Origin: Prorocentrum cordatum | Lineage: Eukaryota; Sar; Dinophyceae; Prorocentrales; Prorocentraceae | Assembly (NCBI GenBank): GCA_963575745.1 | Contig: CAUYUJ010014547.1 | Span: forward strand, 1 to 40,000 | DNA length: 40,000 bases | Reading direction: 5' to 3' | Part shown: one piece after another, positions 1 through 9,700 of the stretch | Layout of the letters: the number at the start of each line of letters is the position of its first letter | How positions within the stretch are numbered: position 1 is the first letter of the stretch | Notes under the pieces: model-generated | The model's database searches: none | The model's input: only the letters and a program-made list of their open reading frames with translations | Told to the model about the DNA's origin: nothing | Translations under genes and position numbers: made by a program

Positions 1-604
1 GTCCGCTTCCCCCCCCTCCTCCCCCCCACTTTCCCCTCACCCCTATGTTCCCCATGCCCCCCGCTCCCCCCTCCCAGACATGCGATGCCATGTTTTTTCA
101 ATACACGGTCCCCAGAAGTCCCGCGACCCTTTTCCCGAGACCAGTTTTTCCTCTCCGATCCCCCCCCATGCACCTCCCCCCCCTTTCCCCTTATCCCTAC
201 GTTCCCCATGATCCCCGCCTCCCCCCTGTGCTCCCCGCCGTCTCCTTTGATTTGGGCGGACTCCAAGTGCCAAGTTTGTAGCGTTCGGTGGCGAGACACG
301 AGGGAAAGGGGAGCCTTAGACATAGCGGAGTAGGCGTGGTGAGCGTAGCAGGCCAAAAAGAAAGGCGCCCCCGCCTTCTCCTCCCACTTTTCCTCTCGTC
401 CCTGCGCTCCCCATGCTCCCCACCTCCCCCCTGTGCTCCCCCGCCTCCTCCTCCCTCCCCCTCCCCCTTCCTCCTCCATCCCCCTCCCCCCTCCGTCTTG
501 TTCCACATCCCCCGCCTCCCGTCCTCCTCCTCCTCTCCCTCCCCTCCTCCCCCCCCCCCTCCCCCTCCCCCTCCTTCTCCCCCCCCCTCCCCCTCCCCCT
601 CCTG
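1..604. repeat. Pyrimidine-rich low-complexity block
   Basis: Almost pure C/T on the plus strand. A degenerate motif ending in GTTCCCCATG recurs near 29-56, 181-210 and 385-415, so part of the block is an old tandem repeat. Open frames on both strands encode Pro/Ser/Leu or Gly/Arg/Glu runs and are not genes. Confidence 0.8.
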
Positions 605-605
605 C

Positions 606-760
606 CCCTCCCTGGGGCCCAGGGAGCCCCTCGCCGCCCGCGCTCCCCCGGGGGGCGCGACAAGGGGTGCGGCGACGAAGCGCGACGGGCCCCGCGCGCG
701 GGACGACGTGTGCAGGGCGAGGGCACGTCTGGTGCACGTCTGGCCGTGCTCCCCCCGCCC
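606..760 (-). repeat. GC-rich repeat module, copy 1
   Basis: Unlike the C/T tracts on both sides, this stretch resembles 1786-1935. Both read, on the minus strand, GCCCGT-GCGCTTCG followed by a G-rich run and GGCGGCGAGG. It could be a duplicated exon or a repeat, but no protein family is recognisable in any frame. Confidence 0.4.
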
Positions 761-842
761 TCTCCTCCCCGTCCTTCTCCACCCCCCTCCCCCATCTCCT
801 GCCACCTCTCCTGCCCCCTTCCTGCCGCCCTCCCCCTCTCCC

Positions 843-1621
843 TCCCCCGCCGTCACAATCACACAACATACTCTGCTCTCTCCCCTGAGTCTGTCCGGAA
901 GATGTTTGGCCCCACTCCGCGTACTGCTTTTCTACACACAAGATTACCCGGAGTTTGGTTTCCAGATGTGTTTTTGACAATCCGATTCTTTTCGGTCCTT
1001 CAAAATGTTGCTCCTGCTGTAGCGCTGGCCCCATTTCTGCGCCTTGGGTTCCAAAACGTGCTCCCGCTGCAGCGCGGGCGTTTTCGGTCCTTCCAAGTAG
1101 GCTCCAAATCTAGAAAATCGCCCCCAGGAAAAAAATCATCGCAAGTGTTTACGCATCCGGTGCCGATCCGTCGAGTTTTTGGGCCGCGGAAGGCGTCGTT
1201 TGGAGGAAGTATCAAGCGGGAGCCCCGTTTCTGCTTTGAGAAGGCGATGTTGCAAGCAGAGCCCGCAGGTGCTCTCCATCAGCCCCGCCTTGTGGGGAGC
1301 TTTTCGGGGAGTCCAGGGAGCTAAACATGAAATCGCGACTCCAGACTGGCCCGGACCTCTCCAAGAACGCCATGCTTCGCGTTGCAATGCTTTGTGATGA
1401 AGTGCTTCACTACGCAATGCCACGCCATGCTATGCCAGTCTACGCTCAGCCGTGCTCTTCTACGCCATGCCATGCCGTGCTCTATCACGATCACGCATCG
1501 CGCACACTCTCGCGATCATTGTCCTGCTCGACATCCGCCTGTGCGAATCGACAGGAGACCTACGCCATGGTAAGGGGTGGGAGGGGTAGGACGTCGGATA
1601 CGACGCGAGCGCACCGAGCTT
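843..1621 (+). repeat. Dispersed repeat family A, copy 1
   Basis: Matches 18809-19445 in the same orientation and order: a CAATCACACAA-type start; CTGAGTCTGTCCG; a TTTTCTACACA segment; paired segments with CTCCCGCTGCAGCGC; a stretch of CCATGC/CAATGC words; then CCTGCTCGACATCCG and GGTAGGACGTC. Both copies run directly into simple repeats. No coding domain is visible, so it is probably a non-autonomous or unclassified repeat. Confidence 0.6.
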
Positions 1622-1784
1622 GTCCACCCCCTCCCCCTCCTCCCCCCCCCCCTCCCCCTCCTTCTTCCTCCCCCCCCCCCACTCCTGCCCCCTCCCCTCC
1701 ATCCCTCCCCCTCCTCCCTCCCCCTCCTCCCTCCTCCTCCCTCCCCCCTCCCCCCCCACTCCTGCCCCCCCTCCTGCCCCCTCT
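1622..1784. repeat. (CCT/CCC)n tract after family A copy 1
   Basis: Polypyrimidine simple repeat. Its start coincides with the end of family A copy 1. At the second copy the same position is followed by an (ATC)n tract. Confidence 0.75.
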
Positions 1785-1785
1785 C

Positions 1786-1935
1786 CGGGCCACGGCCAGG
1801 ACCAGCGCCGCCAGGCGCACGCTCCGCCGGGGGCCTCGCCGCCCAACGCTCCCCCCCAGGGCGCCCGACGAGACGCACAGCGCCGAAGCGCAACGGGCCT
1901 TACGCGAGACACGACCTGCATGAAGGGGCCCCAGG
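1786..1935 (-). repeat. GC-rich repeat module, copy 2
   Basis: Diverged copy of the 606-760 module, again bordered by a C/T tract. A minus-strand frame is open through it, but it matches no family I recognise. Confidence 0.35.
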
Positions 1936-2286
1936 ACACACAGATAAATGCACACCAACAAAAGGATTCCCCACCTTTTCCCATACTTTCTGGGTGTTTT
2001 TGTCTTCCCCCCCCCGCTTCCCATATTTTCCCATATTTTCTGGGGAATCGACGATTCATTGTGTCTGTGTGTGTTTCCCCCTCCTGACTACAGTCAGAGC
2101 GCGACCACCAGGAGCGCCAAGCAAGGAACCAAAGGGGCTCTCCCGGCCACGACGAGGTCCACATCTCACGAACGGGCGCTCCCCGACCTGGCGCCGAGAT
2201 CCGAGGAGCCCGTGCGGAGCTCCGAGTGCTCTCGTGTCTCTGCGTCATCGCCTGCTCCCCGGACTCGCTGGGGAACTTTGGGATAG
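1936..2286. other. Unassigned stretch
   Basis: No gene or RNA signature seen. A short direct repeat of CCCATATTTTC lies near 2020-2042. Confidence 0.5.
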
Positions 2287-2432
2287 GGAGGAGGAGGAGG
2301 AGGAGGAGGAGGAGGAGGAGGAGGAGGAGGAGGAGGAGGAGGAGGAGGAGGAGGCGGAGGAGGGAGGAAGGAGGAGGAGGAGGAGGAGGAGGAGGAGGAG
2401 GAGGGGGAGGAGGAGGAGAGAGAGAGGCGGCT
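2287..2432. repeat. (GGA)n microsatellite
   Basis: About 145 bp of nearly uninterrupted GGA on the plus strand, with a few CGG and GGGGGA interruptions. Confidence 0.9.
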
Positions 2433-2626
2433 CTGGCCCGCGGCGCCTCGCTGCGGCACGCCGTCCACTCCGCGGCCCCGGGGCGTCAACGTCCCGGGCC
2501 TTCCCGGGCCTCCCGCCCCCCCCGCGGCGGAGCTGCACGCCATCCGCTCGCAACGCAGAGCGTGTCGCAGGGGCCGCTGCGGCGACACGCTGTGCACAAG
2601 TTCCTGGCCGTGGCGAACGTGCGCGG

Positions 2627-2775
2627 CGTCTCACGGCGGGCCGCCGGCGCTGCACGCCACAGTGGAAGCGAGGGCGCCTGTGCCGCGCGACCTTCTGCGG
2701 GAGGCTTGCGCGCCAGTGTGGGCGCAGTGGGCGCAGCGGGCCTCGTGTTCTTCCGTCGCTCAAGTGGTTCCTAGA
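2627..2775 (+). repeat. Dispersed repeat family D, copy 1
   Basis: Resembles 4765-4875. Shared words are GAGGGCGCCT, GCGCGACCTT, GCGGG-GCTT-CGCGCCA and TTCGTCGCTCA in the same order. The surrounding stretch 2433-3060 is GC-rich and unassigned apart from this copy and a run of about 20 G residues near 2938-2957. Confidence 0.45.
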
Positions 2776-3061
2776 CCTTGTGGGGGAAGCGGAAAGGCGG
2801 GGTCGAGGCCAAGGTGGGGTCAGAGGAGAATCGCTCCAAATGGCCCCTGGATGAGGGAAGCAATATCAGACCCCAGCTGGACTCGCTCCCTAACCCCGCC
2901 TTGGGCTAAACCTCTGCGTGCGCACCCTCGACCGGGAGGGGGGGGGGGGGGGGGGGGAACGAGGGCCCCAGGGAGCGAGCAGCAGCTCTCTGCGCGGGAG
3001 CTCGAAGACTCTGCACCAACGCCTGGCCTGGAGTTTCTGGGGCGACCGCGGCTGGAGCGCG

Positions 3062-3165
3062 ACTCCTCCTCCTCCTCCTCCTCCTCCTCCTCCTCCTCCT
3101 CCTCCTCAACCTCCGTCCTCCTCCTCCTCCTCCTCCGTCCTCCTCCGTCCTCCCCCTGCCCCCCT
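3062..3165. repeat. (CTC)n microsatellite
   Basis: Polypyrimidine trinucleotide tract, interrupted by CTCCGTC variants. Confidence 0.9.
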
Positions 3166-3702
3166 CGAGATCCGATGCTGCGAAAAAAATACAAGATCGC
3201 GAAAATCACGATCAGAACCGTACACCTCATCTTTCTGCTGCACTCATTCGAGCCAGATCGATCTGTGATGGTCCTGGGGCCCGAAGCCGGGCGAAAACGC
3301 CCGATGTGACAAAAAAAAGTTGCAGCGCCCAGATCTCAGGGCCTCCCTCTCCCTGCCTCCTCCTCCGCCGGTCCCCTGGCCGCATGTTGGAGTGACCCGG
3401 GACAAGAGTGACCTTCGGAGCGCGAGATTATGGCCGCTGCATGCGGTGCGACAGTGCCAAAGGTCACTCCGGCGAAGGGCTACATGCAGCCGGCCCTTCC
3501 AGTCGAGCCCACCTCCCGGGCAAGATCGGGCTCGTCCACGTGATCGTCGTCGTCGCCGAGGGGCCGTTGGCGAGGCCTACGCGGCGTCGGCATCGTCGTC
3601 GCCGCTGGCGGCGTCGTGTTCGTCGTCGTGCTCGTCGTCGCCACCAGCGTCGTGCCCGTCGTCGTATCCCTGGTCGTCGCCGAGGGGCCGGGGGCGATCT
3701 AC
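3166..3702. other. Unassigned; (GTC/GAC)-rich 3' part
   Basis: Nothing recognisable at 3166-3530. From about 3535 to 3690 the plus strand is rich in GTC, so the minus strand encodes Asp-rich runs. On the minus strand this follows the last recognised C2 exon. A short frame with DDDDHVDEPD near 3530-3570 faintly resembles the acidic loop expected next in a C2 domain, but the composition is simple-repeat-like and I do not call it an exon. Confidence 0.4.
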
Positions 3703-3763
3703 CAGGGGCGCGGCCCTCGGTGAGCTCGAAGGTGAACGAGTTGCCCCAGTTCCATACGGGGTC
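3703..3763 (-). CDS. C2-domain exon 4 (DPVWNWGNSFTFEL)
   Basis: Acceptor GGCAG at 3764-3768, donor G|GTAGAT after 3703. The 61 nt encode the signature C2 strand in which a conserved NPxWNE-type motif precedes the FTFEL strand, followed by TEGRAP. The exon starts in phase 0 and ends in phase 1. The next minus-strand sequence turns into an Asp-rich simple repeat, so the following exon is missing or unrecognised. Confidence 0.75.
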
Positions 3764-6700
3764 CTGCCGCCACTGGCAGGGCTCCGGGCTGGGCACCGCT
3801 GCTCTCGGCAGACGCTTGGGTCCAAGAAGCGCTGCAGCGACGCTGGGACTCAGGCGAGGCAAATTGCGGCACACAGGAGGGAGGAAGGAAACCGAAGGGA
3901 CGAATCGGGGATGGACAGACCCCCCCTTAGTAAAACGTGGTTTAGTGAAAACGACCTGAGGCCCAAACCTGGCGGGCGCAAGCCTGGAAAGTAACGGCCA
4001 CGGCGCCCTCTCGAGAGCCGAAAACGGACAATTCACTAATCGACGTGTCACTGTTGGGGGTTCTGTCCACCCCCGAACGAACACAGGAGGGGGGGAAGAG
4101 GAAACCCGGGGCAGGGGGGCACTCAGAGCGTGAACGTCTCCGAGCAGCGCCAGAGGTAGCCCTCGAAGAGCGGCGGGAAGCCGCGCCCGGCGCGAAGGCC
4201 TTGCGCGGTGCGGCGCAGGGCTGCGGACAGACAGGCCCCTGCTGCCCTCAATGAGGGCAAGAATTCCCTGGGCGGCCTGCTGGGGCCTGATGAGTCAGCC
4301 ATCGCTCGGACGTCCATTCCCTGTGCTTTTTTCGGTTTCGTGCGTGGTTTTTCCGCCGAATGATCAAGGATGCTCCTCGATAGTCCTCGCCGAAGGAAAA
4401 ATGCACACGTCCGAGCGCTGCCAAGGCCCTCATCAGGCCCCCGCGGCCGCCCAGGGAACTCTTGCTGCCTCCAGGGCGGCATACTTCAACGAGGCCGCGC
4501 TGCGAAAGGAATGCACAACGGGCGTCGCGTTGCCGGTTTCGGCCTCCTTTGGGGGCCCTCGTCGGACCTCGGGACCGTGCACGAAACTCCTCGGGACGAG
4601 TCGCCGGCACGGGGGACAGGGTCGGGACTTCAGGGGGACAGCGTGCTGAAGCATTCAAGACGTCGCGTGCCTGTGCGTGTGCCTCCACGAGTGGGCGACG
4701 AAAAGAAAGCAGTCTCACGCGAAATGGCATGGCGACCTTCCGCCGCGGCTTACGCGAGCCGCCACGGCGGCCATGCACGTTGGAGACGAGGGCGCCTACG
4801 CGCGACCTTACGCGGGTAGCTTACGCGCCATTGTCGGTGAAGACGCCCCCCGTCGTCCTTCGTCGCTCACTGTGCCCTGCCCCCCGGCAAAGAAACGCCT
4901 CGAGGAAGAGGTGGGCGGTCGGTCGGGCGGCGCGCACAGGGGGGGGAGGGGGAGGATCACGCCCAGTCGCTCGCGGCGCAGCGTGAGAAGGATGAGAAGG
5001 AGGAAGAGGAGGAGGAGGAGGAGGAGGAGGAGGAGGAGGAGGAGGAGGAGGGGGACGAGGAGGAGGCGGTCGAAAGGGCGGGCCGCTCGAAAAGGGCGGG
5101 CCGGGCGTCTCGCCCGAGACGTCCTCATCGCTTATGATCCTGAGGCATGAGAGTTGGCACCAATCTTACACGTGGAGGGCGGGTGGCTTTCAACATGTGG
5201 CTCCTCCTCCTCCTCCTCCTCCTCCTCCTCCTCCTCCTCCTCCTCCGCATCAATCTTACACATGGAGGACGGGTGGTTTTCAACATGTGGCTCTTGCCTC
5301 AGCGCCTCAGGGCCGCGCACATTCTTCTACACGTGTGCAAGAGCTTCACGGGTTGAGGACAAGTCGTTCTCAACCTGTGGCTCTCGCCTTAGCGCCGCGC
5401 ACACTCGTCTCAAACATGTGCAGAAGCTTCACGGAATTAGGGCGGATCCTTCTTTAAACTGCGGCTCTCGCCTTGGCGCCGCGCACCTTTGTCCTTAACC
5501 ATTACAAGCTCCACGGATCGAAGCGGCTCCTTTTTTAACATGTGCGTGCCAGAAATGGTGTCTGGAGCGACTCCGGATTGTCAGGGCGCAACGGTGAATT
5601 ACATTGATTCGCGGTGTTGAAGTCCCAGGAATGGTGTCCTGTCACGGCATAGGATCGTCAAGACGCAACAGTCAGGTTGATTCGTGGCGTTGAAATCCTG
5701 AGAATGATGTTCTGGCGCGCTTCAGGACTTTCAAGCGGTTGTCTCCCAACGGGGCACTTCCCTCGCTCGAGCTCCAACTCCCACTCCGCCCCCCAACTTT
5801 CCCTTCCTGATGCTCCTTCTCCTATTCCTCGTCATCCTCATACTCCTATGTACTCCCCTCGCCCGCCTCCTCCCACTTGATGTTGTTGCTGCTGCTTCTC
5901 GTCCTGCTCCGATGTTGCTGCTGCTGCTGATCCTCCTCCTCCTCCTGAGTACACTCCTCCCTCGCTTTTCCCTGTTCACCACATCCTTCTCATTTTCCTC
6001 CTCCTCCTCCTCCTCCTCCTCCTCCTCCATCCCCATCACCAGCTCCTCCTCCTGCTGGCCCTCCTCCTCCTCCTCCTCCTCCTCCTCCTCCTCCTCCCTC
6101 ACCCTCCTCCCCCTCCTCCCTCCCCCCCTCCTCCCTCCTCCTCCCCGCTGAGCTCGACGGTCCAGGTCGTTCTTCACCACCGGGGTCCTGTGCACCTCGC
6201 GGCGGGCGGGCGGGCGCGGGCGGCGGCGGCGGGCTCGGCCTGCACCCCGAGGGGGCCGTCCTCGGCTGCGGAGGCCTTCGGACCCCTCAGGGCGGCACGC
6301 CCGAGCGGTCAGGGTGGGGGAGGCAGCCGAGCTTGATCGGGGAGTAATAATCGGCGGCGCGCGGCGAGCGAGGGGGGGAAGTGAGAAGGAGCAGGCCTTG
6401 TCAGAAAGCGGCGGGGCTGCTCAGAAGCCTGGCGGCCTTCCGAGAAGCGTCCGGTGTCTTCGGGGAAGGCTCAGAATACTTGTCAGAAGGCCGGGGGACT
6501 TCCGAGCCGTCTGAGAAGGCCCGCCCCCTCTCGCTTCCCCCCCAGGGCTGGCGGCCGACTGGGGCTTAGATGGCAACAGCCAAGGATTTGGTTAGGAAGC
6601 GGATCTCCTAAGAAGCCTGGGCCAGGGTTCGATCAAAACCTTGAGCAAACGCTTGGCCAGCCTCGCGCGTGCTGCACCGTGCATCTGCTGGGGACTGAGA

Positions 6701-9700
6701 AACTGGGCCAGTTTAACCGAGGCCGCCGAAGAACCGCTGAGCCAAGCCGAAGGCGCGAGGCGACTTAACGATCGGCACAACTTTAGTCTGCTGATGTCCT
6801 GCCCGAGAAACTGATCGAGATTGGTTCTCGCCCGTCGGTCATTGAACCGTCGTTCTGCTACGTCCTGCCTATCAGGCCCCGCCCGTGAAGCCCTACACGC
6901 AGGGTCACGTCCATTCGGGTTCCTGAGAGGACACGAGAGAGGACACAAGATACTTCCGAGGGCCTCATTGCCCCGAGAACGCAGAGGACATGGGACGCGA
7001 CAGGCCACAAGGGCACCAGTGATCTGGAAGGATCAACCTTCTAATCAACCTCGGGGGTAGGGGGGTAGGCTCAGGGGGAGACGACATGGTCGACCTTCGA
7101 GGCTTCCAGGCGTCTTCGACGGTTCTCGGCGGCTTTCCAGCCTCGGGATGCCTTCAAGCGGCTGCGCCTCGTCGAGAGCGTTCGGGGTGCCCAGATCGAC
7201 CCGAACGGCCGCTTGGGGCCCCAACTATGGCCCGGGAACCTGTCCCAAAGCAGGCGGCTTCTTCGAACATTTCTGCCCTCCAAAGAAGAGAAGCTCCTCG
7301 GCAGACTCCCGGGCCCCTCTGGGCCATGGCTTCTCGGAGGGGCCGGGAGGCTCCCCAGGAGGCGGCACCTGCCCTTGCCCAGACGGCACCTGAGAAACGC
7401 GCAAGCTTCTGCCACCCACACACTTTATGGGTCGGCGGGTCGGGAGCGGGCCCCTTCCGGTTAAGAGCTAGACGGGGCGCGCGAAGCCCTAATTGGGGAG
7501 ACAGGGCGAGGGCGGGCGGGGCCTCAGGCGGCCGGAGGGCTCAGAAAACGGGCGGTGCCGAAGATCTTGCACAGGAAAAGACTCTGCCACCCACACACAC
7601 ACACAAAAACATACAAAAACACATGAGCACTTTCTGCAAGATCGAGAGGTCGCCCCGTGGCCTCTGCCGCGCACACACACACACACGCAAACCTCGGCAG
7701 ACCCCTTTCGCACGGCGAGCGCCGAGCGCACGCTTGACTCCTACCCAAGGCGCCTGCGGGGTGCGGAACAGGAGAGGCCCGCGGCTGCCTAGAATTTCTC
7801 AGAAGACCCCTCCCTGGCGCCCCTCCCTGCTGCGCGCCGCCGCTCCATCCTGGCCGCCTCCTCCCCCTCCTCCTCCTCCTCCTCCTCCTCCTCCTCCTTC
7901 TCCTCCTCCTTCTCCTCGTCCTCCTCAATTCCTTTTCCTTATAAATAACTCCTCCCTGTCGCACGCCGAGGCCAGTCGGAAGGGCGCCCAGGCGTTTCGT
8001 CTGAGACTTCCTTACCGCTTATGATTCTCAAACTTAAGAAGTGGCAACAGCTCCACAAACTGTGGCTCTCGCTGTAACGCCGCGCACATTCGTATTAAAC
8101 ATTGGCAAGAGATTCGCGGATTGAGGGCGGGTCGTTTTCAAAATGTGGCTCTCGCCTTAGCGCTGCGCACATTTGCTGTTTTTCCCAACCCGCCTGTGTG
8201 TTGAGTCCTCAAATGAATTCGCAGCGCCGCGCGTCTCTTCCTCTCCTCCTTGCGCGTACCCAGGTCTCTTCCAGCACACCCCTCACACGTTTCGTGGCCC
8301 CATTGGGAGCTCCCAAAGGCCCCAGTGGCAGGGTTCGCATGCGTACCTGGGTTCATTTCGGCACACGCATGCGTACCCAGGTCCACTTCGGCACACCCCT
8401 CACACGTTTTGTGGCACCATAGGGAGCTCCACCGAAGGCTCCAGTGGCAGGGTTCGCATGCGTACCCGGGTCTATTCCAGCACACCCCTCACACGTTTCG
8501 TGGCCCCATAGGGAGCTCCACCGAATGCTGTAGTGGCAGGCTTCGCATGCGTACCTGGGTCCATTTCGACACACCCCGGAACTGTAGCATCCGCCACGGA
8601 ACGTGTCAGGGGACGTGCCAGGAGACGCTCCAGGTGACGAGCAGGAGGACGTGCTGCAGACGTGCCAAGGTCAGCGCCTCTTTCTCCTCCTCCGCCTCCC
8701 TCTTCCCTCGTCCCTCCTCTCCCCCCTTCCCCCCTTCCCTCCTCCCTCCTCCTCCTCCTCCCTCCTCGTCGTCCTCCCTCCTCGTCATCCTCCCGCCTCG
8801 TCCTCGTCCCCGTCCTCGTCCCCGTCCTCGTCCTCGTCCACGTCCTCCTCCTCCTCCTCCTCCTCCTCCTTCTCCTCCTCCTCCTCCAACGACGACGACG
8901 ACGACGACGAACAAGACATCCCCTATCCTCCCTCCTCCTCTCCCTCGTCCTCCTCCGGCCTCCTCGTCCCGGCCACGGAGGCGCGCGCGGGGCGGCAGCG
9001 CGAGGGGCGCCTGGCCGCCGAGGCTCGCCACCACGTAGGGGTCGGAGATGTCTCCGAGGATGCCTCGGCTGCCGGGGGGGGGGAAGAGAGAAAGAGAGAG
9101 AGAGAGAGACACATACACGTCGACACGTTGCTGTGTTTTACACGCCCCCGCACACACACACAGACAGGCAGGCAGACCGACAGAGAGACAGACAGACCGA
9201 CCGACAGGCAGGCAGGCAGGCAGGCAGGCAGGAAGGCAGGAAGGCAGGCAGGCAGGCAGGCAGACAGACAAACAAAGACAAGCAGACATGTGTGCATGCA
9301 TGTATACACGCAACACACACATCTATATCCATATACATATATATATATATGTGTGGATTCATGTGTGCTTGTTTGTATGTATGTATGTTTGCATGTAAGT
9401 ATATATATACATATATATATATATGTATATATATATGTGCATTCATGAATGTGCGTATGCATGTATGGATGTGTGCATGCATATGTGTATGCATGCATGT
9501 AGGTATGTATGAATATGTGCATGATTGTGTGTATGTGTATGTGTATGGCTACGTCGATGTCTATGTCTATGCATATGTACATGTATATATATATATATAT
9601 ATATGTACGTCTATGTCTATGCTTGTGCATCTGTATATGTAATTGTATATGTACATGTACATGTATACGTATGTGCATGCATGCATGTATGTATGTATAC

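Noticed and set aside
3464-4084. Single 206-codon minus-strand gene over C2 exon 4
   Set aside because: Only the DPVWNWGNSFTFEL segment is recognisable; upstream residues come from an inverted-repeat element and downstream ones from an Arg/Asp-rich simple repeat.
6620-6645. GGGTTCGATC as a tRNA T-loop
   Set aside because: No matching anticodon stem, D-arm or acceptor stem could be placed around it.
8252-8577. CRISPR-like array
   Set aside because: Repeat units are contiguous 85-89-bp satellite monomers without short repeats separated by unique spacers.
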